Positions 15,672 through 24,044 of a DNA stretch of 30,005 nt are shown here, piece by piece. Made by a program: the position numbers and the translations under genes. Below the pieces are notes generated by a model. It did no database searches, was not told the origin of the DNA, and saw only the letters and a program-made list of their open reading frames with translations. The stretch lies in assembly GCA_964511185.1 (NCBI GenBank), contig CAZEDU010000060.1, positions 1 to 30,005 on the forward strand, written 5' to 3'. How positions within the stretch are numbered: the first letter of the stretch is position 1; each line of letters opens with the position of its first letter. This DNA comes from CAZEDU01 sp964511185. Lineage in GTDB: Bacteria; Myxococcota; Myxococcia; Myxococcales; Myxococcaceae.

Positions 15672-16007
15672 ATGAGAATAGAGATTCGCTGGAAAGGCAC
15701 CCCTCGCAGGCACGCGCTCGATGAATACACGAAAGAGCGCGCGCGGTTCGCGTTGGGCCGGTTCGCCGATCACCTCGAGAAGGTCCGAGTCCGGCTGGAG
15801 GACGTGAACGGCCCCCGGGGCGGGCTCGACAAGCGCTGCGTGATCGAGCTGCACACGCGGCTGGGCGTGCGCGTGGTCGAAGCGCGTGACACGCACTTCC
15901 ACGCCGCCGTCGACCGGGCGATGGACATCGGCTTCCGCACGCTGGGCCGCTACCTCGGGCAGCACCGGCACTACCGAGACGAAGGGCTGCAGGCGCCGGA
16001 GCTGTGA
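15672..16007 (+). CDS. HPF/RaiA family ribosome-associated protein
   Basis: A 111-residue protein with the HPF/RaiA (sigma-54 modulation protein) fold: VRVRLEDVNGPRGGLDKRCVIELH, then VVEARDTHFHAAVDRAMD, then a final helix. Family members bind the small ribosomal subunit in slow growth and block or dimerise ribosomes. It lacks the long C-terminal dimerisation tail of long HPF. The start ATG has a perfect AGGAGG 5 bases upstream. It is followed by a double GGGGACTGTCCCC hairpin with a T-tract, so its message probably ends there. Confidence 0.8.
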   Translation: MRIEIRWKGTPRRHALDEYTKERARFALGRFADHLEKVRVRLEDVNGPRGGLDKRCVIELHTRLGVRVVEARDTHFHAAVDRAMDIGFRTLGRYLGQHRHYRDEGLQAPEL

Positions 16008-16025
16008 GGGGTTGCTGATCATGAC

Positions 16026-16060
16026 GGGGACTGTCCCTGAAGGGACTGTCCCCTATTTTT
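16026..16060 (+). terminator. double GGGGACTGTCCC repeat forming a terminator
   Basis: Two copies lie in tandem: ggggactgtccc (16026-16037) and gggactgtcccc (16042-16053), separated by tgaa. Because each copy is itself nearly palindromic, the pair folds into one 12-bp stem with a single T-T mismatch and a TGAA loop, followed by TATTTTT. This is a strong intrinsic terminator for the HPF-like gene. The same TCCCCT-purine-TTTTTG edge is seen at 8391-8412. Confidence 0.75.
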
Positions 16061-16079
16061 GGAGGAGTTGAACACGACC

Positions 16080-16955
16080 ATGAAGAACCAGTTGAAGACC
16101 ATCGTTCTGCTCGGCGCGCTCTCGGCCATCGTGGTCGGGTTGGGCGCTGCCGTCGCGCCCAGCTACATCGGGCTCTTCGCGGTGCTCGCGCTCGCGATGA
16201 ACCTAGGGGCGTATTTCTTCTCCGACAAGATCGTGCTGCGCATGCACCGCGCGCGCGAGGTGGCGCGGCACGAGGCGCCCGAGCTGCACGCGATGGTCGA
16301 GGAGCTCTCGGCCAAGGCCGGCATCCCCAAGCCACGCGTGTGCGTCATCCCTGAATCGCAGCCGAACGCGTTCGCCACCGGTCGAAACCCCGCCAACGGG
16401 GTCGTCGCGGTGACCGAAGGGATTGTCTCGCTGCTCAGCCCGCGTGAGCTGCGCGGGGTGATCGCGCACGAGCTGGCGCACATCAAAAACCGCGACATCC
16501 TGGTCTCCAGCATCGCGGCGGCGATGGCGTCGCTCATCACCTACGTCGCCAACGCGCTCAGCTTCTCCGCGCTCTTCGGCTCGAGCGACGACGAAGACGG
16601 CGGTGGCAACCTGCTGCTCGCGCTGATCGCCCCCATCGGCGCCACCTTGGTGCAGCTCGGCATCTCGCGATCGCGAGAGTACCTGGCCGACGAGACCGGC
16701 GCGAAGCTCTCGGGCGACCCCGAAGCGCTCGCCAGCGCGCTGCTCAAGCTGGACGCCGGAGCGCGCCGGGTGCACGCCGAGCTGGGACAGCCCGCCACCG
16801 CGAGCATGTTCATCGTCAACCCCTTCGCGGGCGCGGGCTCTGTCATGAAGCTCTTCTCGACGCACCCGGCGATCGAAGAGCGCGTACGTCGCCTGCGCGC
16901 GCTCGCTCAGACGATGCCCGGCTTGGGCAACGGCGTCTGGATCGAGAGCTACTGA
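16080..16955 (+). CDS. htpX: HtpX-type membrane zinc protease
   Basis: A 291-residue M48 membrane metalloprotease that takes part in quality control of inner-membrane proteins. Two membrane helices lie at about residues 8-25 and 29-48, the zinc motif HELAH at 130-134, then two more helices around 145-160 and 183-200, and the third ligand in SREYLADETGA. The length is typical of HtpX. The ATG at 16080 is used because the protein then starts with the family-typical MKNQLKTIVLL; GGAGGAG lies 12 bases upstream, slightly far. The gene follows directly after a terminator, so its promoter must be within or very near the repeat. The TerC gene starts 4 bp after its stop. Confidence 0.92.
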   Translation: MKNQLKTIVLLGALSAIVVGLGAAVAPSYIGLFAVLALAMNLGAYFFSDKIVLRMHRAREVARHEAPELHAMVEELSAKAGIPKPRVCVIPESQPNAFATGRNPANGVVAVTEGIVSLLSPRELRGVIAHELAHIKNRDILVSSIAAAMASLITYVANALSFSALFGSSDDEDGGGNLLLALIAPIGATLVQLGISRSREYLADETGAKLSGDPEALASALLKLDAGARRVHAELGQPATASMFIVNPFAGAGSVMKLFSTHPAIEERVRRLRALAQTMPGLGNGVWIESY

Positions 16956-16959
16956 CCTT

Positions 16960-17916
16960 ATGGAACTACAGTCGGTTGGAACGCCCTCCCTCTGGGTCGG
17001 GTTCGTCGGCTTCGTCATCGCGATGCTGGCGCTCGACCTGGGGGTCTTTCATCGCAAGGCCCACGTCGTGCGCTTCAAGGAAGCGCTCGGCTGGAGCATC
17101 GTCTGGGTGAGCCTGGCGCTCGTGTTCAACGCGGGCGTCTGGTGGAAGTTCGGGCCAGATCGCGGCATCGAGTTTCTCACCGGATATCTGATCGAGAAGT
17201 CCCTCTCGGTCGACAACATCTTCGTCTTCGTCGTCATCTTCTCGGCGCTGCAGATCCCCTCGCTCTACCAACACCGTGTGTTGTTCTGGGGCATCCTGTC
17301 GGCCCTGGTGATGCGCGCCGCGATGATCTTCGCCGGCACCGCGATGCTCGCCCGCTTCCACTGGCTCATCTACGTGTTCGGCGGCTTCCTCATCCTCACC
17401 GGCATCAAGCTGTTCCGCGACCGCAACAAGGAAGCGCACCCGGAGAACAACGCGCTGATGCGGCTGGTCCGGCGGATCATCCCGTCGACCTCTCAGCTGG
17501 ACGGCGCGCACTTCTTCAGCCGGCAAAACGGACGTTGGTTGGCGACGCCGCTGCTCATGGCGTTGGTGCTGGTCGAGTTCACCGACGTCATCTTCGCGGT
17601 CGACTCCATCCCCGCCATCTTCGCGGTGACGCAGGATCCGTTCATCGTCTTCACCTCGAACATCTTCGCGATTCTGGGTCTGCGCAGCCTCTTCTTCCTG
17701 CTCGCCGACCTGGTCGACAAGTTCCGCTACTTGAAGGTCGGGCTCGCGGCGGTGCTGGTCTTCGTTGGCGCCAAGATGACCGCGGTCGGCGTCTACAAGA
17801 TCCCGCCGCTCGTCTCGTTGGCGGTGGTCGTGGCGCTGCTCGGCGCGTCGATCGTCGCCTCGCTGGTCAGCGCCAAGCGCACGCCGCTGCCCGCGTCCAC
17901 CAGCGCTGGAAGCTGA
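16960..17916 (+). CDS. TerC/Alx family metal-transport membrane protein
   Basis: A 318-residue integral membrane protein of the TerC/Alx family with eight or nine predicted helices. The acidic signature motifs are present: MLALDLGVF near residue 27, EKSLSVDNIFVFVVIF near 80, and EFTDVIFAVDSIPAIFAVTQ near 210. Alx is known as a manganese exporter in E. coli and TerC relatives act in metal loading of exported enzymes. The start is 4 bp after the HtpX stop, without a strong ribosome site, so translational coupling is likely. Metal supply next to a zinc protease is consistent with membrane homeostasis but unproven. Confidence 0.9.
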   Translation: MELQSVGTPSLWVGFVGFVIAMLALDLGVFHRKAHVVRFKEALGWSIVWVSLALVFNAGVWWKFGPDRGIEFLTGYLIEKSLSVDNIFVFVVIFSALQIPSLYQHRVLFWGILSALVMRAAMIFAGTAMLARFHWLIYVFGGFLILTGIKLFRDRNKEAHPENNALMRLVRRIIPSTSQLDGAHFFSRQNGRWLATPLLMALVLVEFTDVIFAVDSIPAIFAVTQDPFIVFTSNIFAILGLRSLFFLLADLVDKFRYLKVGLAAVLVFVGAKMTAVGVYKIPPLVSLAVVVALLGASIVASLVSAKRTPLPASTSAGS

Positions 17917-17967
17917 ACGGGCCGTTGAGCCCCCACGGCTCGACCCAACTGCGGTAAGGGTCGGGCC

Positions 17968-19476
17968 GTGGAGCTCGTCCTCGCCACCTTGAACGCCAAG
18001 TTCCAGCACGCCTCGTTCGGCCTGCGCTCCCTGCGGGCGAACCTGGCGGAGCTCCGCGAGCGCTCGGTCATCCGCGAGTTCACGATCCAGGACCGTCCCA
18101 TCGACATCGCGGAGGCGCTCCTCGCCGAGAAGCCGCGCGTCATCGGCCTGGGCGTCTACATCTGGAACGCGCAGCAGAGCCTTCAGCTGGTCCGGCTCCT
18201 CAAGCAGCTCGCCCCCGAGGTGGTGGTGGCGCTGGGCGGCCCAGAGGTGTCCTACGAATGGGAGGACCAGCCGATCGTCGCGCTGGCGGATCACTTAATC
18301 ACCGGCGAAGGCGAGCTGGCCTTTCTGGCGCTGTGCCGAGCGGTGCTGAGCGGCGGTCGCGCGGACGCCAAGGTGTTGCCGGGCGGCCTGCCAGACCTCA
18401 AGTCGCTCGCGCTGCCGTACGACGAGTACACCGATGACGACCTTCGCCACCGCGTCGTCTACGTAGAGGCGTCGCGCGGGTGTCCGTTCAAATGCGAGTT
18501 CTGTCTGTCTTCGCTCGACACGAAGGTGCGCGCCTTCCCGCTGGACCGGCTGCTCGCCGCGCTCGAGCGCCTCATCGGGCGTGGAGCGCGGCAGCTCAAG
18601 TTCGTCGACCGCACCTTCAATCTCTCGCCCATCGTCAGCCACGCCATCCTCGACTTCCTCCTCGCGCGCCAGCACCTGGGGCTGTTCAGCCACTTCGAGA
18701 TGATCCCCGACCGGTTGACGCCCGGGTTGCGCGAACGGCTCGCCCGCTTCCCCAAGGGCGCCGTGCAGCTCGAGCTCGGCATTCAGACCTTCGACGACGC
18801 GACGTCCGAGCGGATCAGCCGGCCGCAGGACGCGAAGGCCATCGAGGAGAACCTGCGCTGGCTGCATGCGAGCACCGGCGCGCACGTGCACGCGGACCTC
18901 ATCGTGGGTTTGCCGGGAGAGGACGTCGCCACCTTCGCCCGCGGCTTCGACCGCCTCGTCGCCCTGGGGCCGCACGAGATTCAGGTCGGCATCCTGAAGC
19001 GGCTGCGGGGAACGCCCATCGAGCGGCACGACGCGGCCGAGCAGGTGGCGTGGAGCCGCGAGCCCCCATACGAAATTCTCCGCAACCGACACATCGACTT
19101 CGAGACGATGCAGCGGCTCAAGCGCTTCGCGCGCGCGTGGGACCTGGTGGTCAACCGCGGCAACTTCGCCACGTCGGCGCCGCTCGTCTGGCGCGACCGC
19201 TCGCCGTTCGAAGGCTTCCTCGAGCTCACCGACTGGCTCGCCGCGCGCGTCTCGTTCGGCGGCGTCGCCCTCCACCGGCTGACCGAGCTGCTGCTGCGGT
19301 TCCTCGTGGACGTCCGCGGCCTCGACCGCTTCGAGGCGGGCGCCGCGCTCGCGCGGGACTACGCGCACGCCGGCCGCGGTCTTCCGCCGACGCTGCAACC
19401 CTTCGAGGCCCCAGCGCTTCGGCCCGTCCACGGCCCGAGGTTGCCCGCGCGACAGCAGCGACACCACGCGCGCTGA
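17968..19476 (+). CDS. B12-binding-domain radical SAM protein (DUF4080 type)
   Basis: A 502-residue enzyme of unknown reaction. Residues 1-125 form a cobalamin-binding Rossmann-like domain (VIGLGVYIWNAQQS, VALGGPEVSYEWE, HLITGEGELAF). The radical SAM core follows with the cluster motif CPFKCEFC (Cys172, Cys176, Cys179) after VEASRG, and later VQLELGIQTF and HADLIVGLPGED. The C-terminal ~130 residues match the DUF4080 tail common to this group. Such proteins often methylate unactivated carbons, but the substrate here is unknown. The start is GTG at 17968 with AAGGGTC just upstream. The gene is 51 bp after terC and followed by the oligopeptidase 44 bp later. Confidence 0.88.
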   Translation: MELVLATLNAKFQHASFGLRSLRANLAELRERSVIREFTIQDRPIDIAEALLAEKPRVIGLGVYIWNAQQSLQLVRLLKQLAPEVVVALGGPEVSYEWEDQPIVALADHLITGEGELAFLALCRAVLSGGRADAKVLPGGLPDLKSLALPYDEYTDDDLRHRVVYVEASRGCPFKCEFCLSSLDTKVRAFPLDRLLAALERLIGRGARQLKFVDRTFNLSPIVSHAILDFLLARQHLGLFSHFEMIPDRLTPGLRERLARFPKGAVQLELGIQTFDDATSERISRPQDAKAIEENLRWLHASTGAHVHADLIVGLPGEDVATFARGFDRLVALGPHEIQVGILKRLRGTPIERHDAAEQVAWSREPPYEILRNRHIDFETMQRLKRFARAWDLVVNRGNFATSAPLVWRDRSPFEGFLELTDWLAARVSFGGVALHRLTELLLRFLVDVRGLDRFEAGAALARDYAHAGRGLPPTLQPFEAPALRPVHGPRLPARQQRHHAR

Positions 19477-19520
19477 CGACGCAAGGTGCCTTGGGCAGCG
19501 CCTTGGAGTAGAGCGCCCTC

Positions 19521-21662
19521 ATGCGCCTTCCCATCGCCCTTCTCTTCGCGGCGCTCCTCGCGTCTTGCGCCGGTCACCGCGCGAAGCCGACGCGGGCCGT
19601 CACCCCCCCGCCGCCGGTCGCCAGAGCCGAGCCGGTCGTCACCTCGATTCACGGAGTCGAGCGGGTCGACGAGTTCGCCTGGCTGAAGAAGAAAGGCGAC
19701 CCCGCGGTCGAGGCGCACCTGCGCGCGGAGACACACTACGCGCTCGAGCAGATGAGGCCGACCGAAGGGCTGCAAGCGAAGCTCTTCGACGAGCTGAAGT
19801 CGCGGGTGCCCGAAGACGACGTCAGCGCGCCGCAGCGCTGGCGCGGGTGGACGTACTACCAACGCGTGGAGAAGGGAAAAGAGCACCCCATCTTCTGCCG
19901 CAAGAAGGACGACGCCGCGCCCGAGCAGGTGCTGCTGGACTTGAACGAGCTCGCCAAGGACGAGAAATACATCAAGCTGATGGGGCTCGCGGTGACGGAC
20001 GACGGGCGCAGCTTGGCCTACGCGATCGACCCCACCGGGTTTCGCGTCTCGAAGATTCGGATCAAGCACCTCGAGACGAACGCGCTCTTGCCTGAAGTCA
20101 TCGACAACGCGACCGGCGACATCGCGTGGGCCGCCGACCATCGAACGTTGTTCTACACGGTCGAGAACGACGCGAAGCGCGCCTACCGCGTCTACCGGCA
20201 CGAGGTCGGCACCTCGCCCGAGAAAGACGTGCTCGTCCACGAGGAGAAAGACGGTCGCTTCTACCTGCAGCTCGAGCGGTCGCGCAGCGGCGAGTACCTC
20301 TTCATCCACGCCTGGAGCATGACCACCACCGAGACCCGGGCGCTCCGGGCCAACGCGCCGCGCGCCACGCCGCGCGTGGTCCTACCGCGGCGGCAAGACA
20401 TCGAGTACGCGGTGGATCACCGCGGCGACCGCTTCTTCATTCGGATCAACGACACCAGCCGGAACTTTCGGCTCATCTCGGTGCCCACCGCCTCGCCGAC
20501 CAGCCGCCCAGTCGAACTGATCGCGCACCGCGACGACGTGATGCTCGAGCACGTCGCGGTGTTCGCCGACTTCTACGCGGCGCACGAGCGAAAGGACGCG
20601 ACGCCGACGCTGCGGCTGGTGGGCTTCGACACGAAGCGGTCGACGGCCGTCGAATTTCCCGAGCCGGTGCGCACGATTTGGCCCATCGCGTGGGTGAACT
20701 GGCCGTTGTCGGGATTCGTCGAGTTCGGCGCGAAGGTCTACCGGACCGCCTACTCGTCGTTCGTGACGCCGCGGTCGGTCTATGACATCGACCCGAAGAC
20801 GGGCGCCCGCGTGCTCGTGCGGGAGCAGCAGGTTCCGGGCGGCTACGACCGCGCTCGTTACCAAACCGAGCGGGTGGTGTTTCGCGCGGCAGACGGCGCC
20901 GCGGTTCCGGTGTCGCTCCTGTTCAAGCGAGGGCTCGAGCGCGACGGCAAGAGCCCGCTCTTCCTCGAAGGCTATGGGGCGTACGGGGCTCCCTACGACA
21001 TCGACTTCGACGCGAACCTCTTCTCGTTGGTGGACCGCGGCGTCGTGGTCGGCGTCGCGCACGTGCGCGGCGGCGGCGACCTCGGCAAGAAGTGGCACGA
21101 CCAAGGCCGAATGCTGCACAAGCGGAACACCTTCGACGACTTCATCGCGGTGTCGGAAGGGTTGATCCGCGGCCACTACACCTCGGCCGATCGGCTGATC
21201 ATCACCGGCCGCAGCGCGGGCGGGCTGTTGATCGGTGCGGTCGTCAACCAGCGGCCCGAGCTGTTCAATGCCGTGGTGGCCGGCGTCCCCTTCGTCGACG
21301 TGATGAACACCATGCTGGACGAAACGCTGCCGCTCACCATCACCGAGCTCGAAGAGTGGGGCGACCCGAAGGACAAGACGTACTTCGACTACATCGCGAG
21401 CTACAGCCCGTACGACAACGTCCGCGCGCAGAAGTACCCCGCGCTGCTCGTCGTCTCCGCCTACAACGACAGCCAGGTGCTGTACCACGAGCCCGCGAAG
21501 TGGGTCGCCCGGCTGCGCGCGAAGAAGACCGACCAGAATCCGCTCTTGCTCAAGATGGAAATGGAGCCTTCCGGCCATGGCGGCAAGGCCGGCCGCTACG
21601 AGCGGCTGCGCGAGATCGCCTTCGAGTACGCCTTCGTGCTCTGGCAAAGCGGCAAGCTTTAG
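19521..21662 (+). CDS. oligopeptidase B-type S9 peptidase, lipoprotein
   Basis: A 713-residue serine peptidase of the prolyl oligopeptidase family, closest to oligopeptidase B, which cuts small peptides after basic residues. The N-terminus is a lipoprotein signal with lipobox LASC (Cys16), so the enzyme is probably anchored outside the cytoplasm, unlike the cytoplasmic E. coli enzyme. A beta-propeller covers about residues 110-430. The hydrolase domain has the catalytic Ser565 in GRSAGG, Asp650 in YNDSQVLYHEP and His686 in SGHGGKAGR. The length is normal for the family. The ATG at 19521 follows a GGAG 12 bases upstream. It lies in a same-strand cluster with the radical SAM gene before it and the glycosyltransferase after it. 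Confidence 0.9.
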   Translation: MRLPIALLFAALLASCAGHRAKPTRAVTPPPPVARAEPVVTSIHGVERVDEFAWLKKKGDPAVEAHLRAETHYALEQMRPTEGLQAKLFDELKSRVPEDDVSAPQRWRGWTYYQRVEKGKEHPIFCRKKDDAAPEQVLLDLNELAKDEKYIKLMGLAVTDDGRSLAYAIDPTGFRVSKIRIKHLETNALLPEVIDNATGDIAWAADHRTLFYTVENDAKRAYRVYRHEVGTSPEKDVLVHEEKDGRFYLQLERSRSGEYLFIHAWSMTTTETRALRANAPRATPRVVLPRRQDIEYAVDHRGDRFFIRINDTSRNFRLISVPTASPTSRPVELIAHRDDVMLEHVAVFADFYAAHERKDATPTLRLVGFDTKRSTAVEFPEPVRTIWPIAWVNWPLSGFVEFGAKVYRTAYSSFVTPRSVYDIDPKTGARVLVREQQVPGGYDRARYQTERVVFRAADGAAVPVSLLFKRGLERDGKSPLFLEGYGAYGAPYDIDFDANLFSLVDRGVVVGVAHVRGGGDLGKKWHDQGRMLHKRNTFDDFIAVSEGLIRGHYTSADRLIITGRSAGGLLIGAVVNQRPELFNAVVAGVPFVDVMNTMLDETLPLTITELEEWGDPKDKTYFDYIASYSPYDNVRAQKYPALLVVSAYNDSQVLYHEPAKWVARLRAKKTDQNPLLLKMEMEPSGHGGKAGRYERLREIAFEYAFVLWQSGKL

Positions 21663-21719
21663 CCATAGGCGTTGGCCGGATGGAGCGCGCCCGTTCGACA
21701 GAGTAAAGAGCCGAAGGGC

Positions 21720-23111
21720 GTGGAGCAGGTGCAACCCTCAACCGCTGGGAAGTGGGCGTGGGGCCTCGCCCTGGCGCTGGTGTTGGGGCTTTTCGCGGGC
21801 CGCACCCAAGTGCACCTCTGCGACGGAGACGCCCAGCTCTACCGCGTGGTGGCGCGCAACGCCGTCGAGCGCGCCGACCTCTTCGACCTGACCTACACAC
21901 CCGCGATGCACCCGCAGTTTCGCGAGCACCTGCCGTTCGGCGTGTGGCCCATCGCGCTGGCCATCGCCGTCTTCGGAGACGGCGCGCTTCGCTGGCTGGA
22001 CGCGCTGTGGATGGTGCTCCTGCTCGGGGTGGTGGGCAGCGCGGCGCGGCGGCTCTTTCAGTCGGCGTGGGCCGCGGCGGGCGCGGTGCTGGTGCTCGGA
22101 ACGACCGACTCGTTCGTCATCTTCGCCACCTTCTCCAGGCTCGACGGCGCCACCGCGCTGCTCGGCACCTTGTCCGCCCTGCCCTGGCTCTTCGGCGTTC
22201 CGCGCGGAAAGGCCTGGGCCGGGAGCACGCTCGCGGCGGCGGGGGCGTGCCTGGTGAAAGGGCCGTTCGGTCTGGTGCTGCTGTGCGCGGCGGTGGCGGC
22301 GCGCGCCATCGCCTCGCGTTCGCCCCGCGCGCTCCTGTGGGGCGGGCTCTCCGCGCTCGGAGCGCTGCTCCCGTTGGTGGCCTTTCTTCTCCACCAACGC
22401 TGGTTGGGCGATGCCTCTTGGTGGACCGGGTACGTGCAGGCGCAGCTCTTGAGCTCCGCCGCGGGCGGCAGGACCGACGGCATCTTCTCTCCGTGGTATC
22501 CGCTCGTGGCGCTCTCTCGCCAATTCTGGCCGGGGCTCGGGCTTCTGCCCTTCGCCATCTACCGGACGCTGCGGCGAGACGACGCCGGGCGCCGCGTGCT
22601 CGCGTGGCTCTTGCTCATCGCCTTCGTCGCGTTGTGCCTGCCAAAGCGTAAGCTGCCGCACCACGTGGCTTTGCTCTACCCCTTGGGCGCCGTCTACGTG
22701 GGCGAAGTGCTCGGCGCTGCGGGGTCTTGGCTGGCAGCGCGCGCGCGGGTCGCACGCTACGGTCTGGGGCTCGCCGTGCTGTTGGTGTGGACGCTGGTGC
22801 TCGCGGGCAAGCCGCTCTGGGCCCGCGATGGTGGGTGCGTGCTGCGCAGCGACGTGGGCGATGTCCTCTCGACGCTCCCGGCCGGCGCGGACCTGCTCCT
22901 CATCTCGGAGCGAACGCAGTGGCGCAACGTGGCCGCCCTCGCTGCCGAGCGGCGCGTCGTCGCGTGGCCCGTGGCGAGCTGGGCCGAGGCCGCGGCGTTG
23001 AGCGTGCGGCCGACCATGGCGTTGGTGGTGGAGCCGCGCCAAGAGCCCGTCCCCGAGGAGTTTCAACTGCTGCGCGCCACGCCCCAGTGGAGCGTGTGGT
23101 CGCGCCCGTGA
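21720..23111 (+). CDS. ArnT/GT39-like membrane glycosyltransferase
   Basis: A multi-pass membrane protein of about 463 residues. The first periplasmic loop has HLCDGDAQLYRVVARNA, matching the catalytic acidic motif of ArnT/PMT-type glycosyltransferases, and CLVKGPFGLVL is the conserved KGP segment after the fifth or sixth helix. About ten hydrophobic helices are followed by a ~100-residue C-terminal domain. Such enzymes move sugars from a polyprenyl-phosphate carrier to lipid A or proteins; the acceptor is unknown. The frame is open from TTG 21672, but GTG 21720 or GTG 21729 fits better, since both are just after GAAGGG or GGAG and close to the first helix. It follows the oligopeptidase stop by less than 60 bp. 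Confidence 0.8.
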   Translation: MEQVQPSTAGKWAWGLALALVLGLFAGRTQVHLCDGDAQLYRVVARNAVERADLFDLTYTPAMHPQFREHLPFGVWPIALAIAVFGDGALRWLDALWMVLLLGVVGSAARRLFQSAWAAAGAVLVLGTTDSFVIFATFSRLDGATALLGTLSALPWLFGVPRGKAWAGSTLAAAGACLVKGPFGLVLLCAAVAARAIASRSPRALLWGGLSALGALLPLVAFLLHQRWLGDASWWTGYVQAQLLSSAAGGRTDGIFSPWYPLVALSRQFWPGLGLLPFAIYRTLRRDDAGRRVLAWLLLIAFVALCLPKRKLPHHVALLYPLGAVYVGEVLGAAGSWLAARARVARYGLGLAVLLVWTLVLAGKPLWARDGGCVLRSDVGDVLSTLPAGADLLLISERTQWRNVAALAAERRVVAWPVASWAEAAALSVRPTMALVVEPRQEPVPEEFQLLRATPQWSVWSRP

Positions 23112-23207
23112 CGTCCGCTTTCCATCGCTGCCCGTCAAAGCGATTGAGGTTTCGGACTCGAGCCGATTGACTGCCGCGCTACCCCGTCAACCTCTTGGGA
23201 GCCGAGC

Positions 23208-24008
23208 ATGCCCAACAACGACTTCGCCGAATTCAAAGCCCGCCAGCGCGAGGGCTGGTCGCACTTCACGCCGATCGAGACCTTCACCATGGTGCCCGCG
23301 GCGCACCTGGTTCGCTTCACGGAGGTCCAAGCGGGCCAGAAGGTGCTCGACGTGGGCTGCGGCACCGGCGTCGTCGCGCTGAGCGCCCGCCGCCAGGGCG
23401 CCAAGGTCTCGGGCCTCGACTTGACTCCGGCGCTGCTCGAGCGCGCGCAGTGGAATGCGAAGGTCGCGGGCTTTGGCGACATCGCGTGGAAAGAAGGCGA
23501 CGCCGAGGCGCTGCCCTATCCAGACGCGTCGTTCGACGTGGTGCTGAGCCAGTTCGGCCACATGTTCGCGCCGCGCGCAGAGGTCGCCACGAAGGAGATG
23601 CTGCGCGTGCTCAAGCCGGGCGGCCGAATCGCCTTCGCCACCTGGCCGCCGGAGCACTTCATCGCTCGCATGTTCGCGCTCACGGCCCGCTACATGCCCC
23701 CGCCGCCCGGGGTCTCTCCGCCGCCGAAGTGGGGCGAGGTGGCCACCGTGCGCGAGCGGCTGGGCGATGCGGTGAAGGACCTGTTCTTCGATCGCGGCGT
23801 CATGCGGTTCCACACCCTGAGCTCCCAGCACTACGTCATGGACATCGAGCGGACCGCCGGGCCCATCGTAAAGCTGGTGGAGCGCGAGAAGGACGAGCCG
23901 GAGAAAGTCCGCGCGTTCCGGCAGGAGCTCACCGCGCTCATCGGCGAGTACTTCTCCGACAACGTGGTGACGCAGCACTACCTGCTCTCCCGCGCCACCA
24001 AGCGCTAG
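23208..24008 (+). CDS. class I SAM-dependent methyltransferase
   Basis: A 266-residue methyltransferase with motif I VLDVGCGTGVVAL near residue 47, the acidic end of strand 2 in GLDLTPA, the AWKEGDAEALPYPDASFDVVLSQ motif and RVLKPGGRIAFATW, all typical of the UbiE/Methyltransf_11 type. The C-terminal third is charged and may hold the acceptor-binding part; the substrate is unknown. The start ATG has GGGAG 6 bases upstream. It ends 36 bp from the stop of the convergent aminopeptidase gene. Confidence 0.88.
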   Translation: MPNNDFAEFKARQREGWSHFTPIETFTMVPAAHLVRFTEVQAGQKVLDVGCGTGVVALSARRQGAKVSGLDLTPALLERAQWNAKVAGFGDIAWKEGDAEALPYPDASFDVVLSQFGHMFAPRAEVATKEMLRVLKPGGRIAFATWPPEHFIARMFALTARYMPPPPGVSPPPKWGEVATVRERLGDAVKDLFFDRGVMRFHTLSSQHYVMDIERTAGPIVKLVEREKDEPEKVRAFRQELTALIGEYFSDNVVTQHYLLSRATKR

Positions 24009-24044
24009 TCAGAGCAGAAAGCACTGGGCCAACCGCGCGCGAGC

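Noticed and set aside
16966..18294. 442-codon minus-strand frame opposite terC
   Set aside because: Arg/Asp/Glu/His-rich low-complexity product, no start signal, and fully antisense to a gene with clear family motifs.
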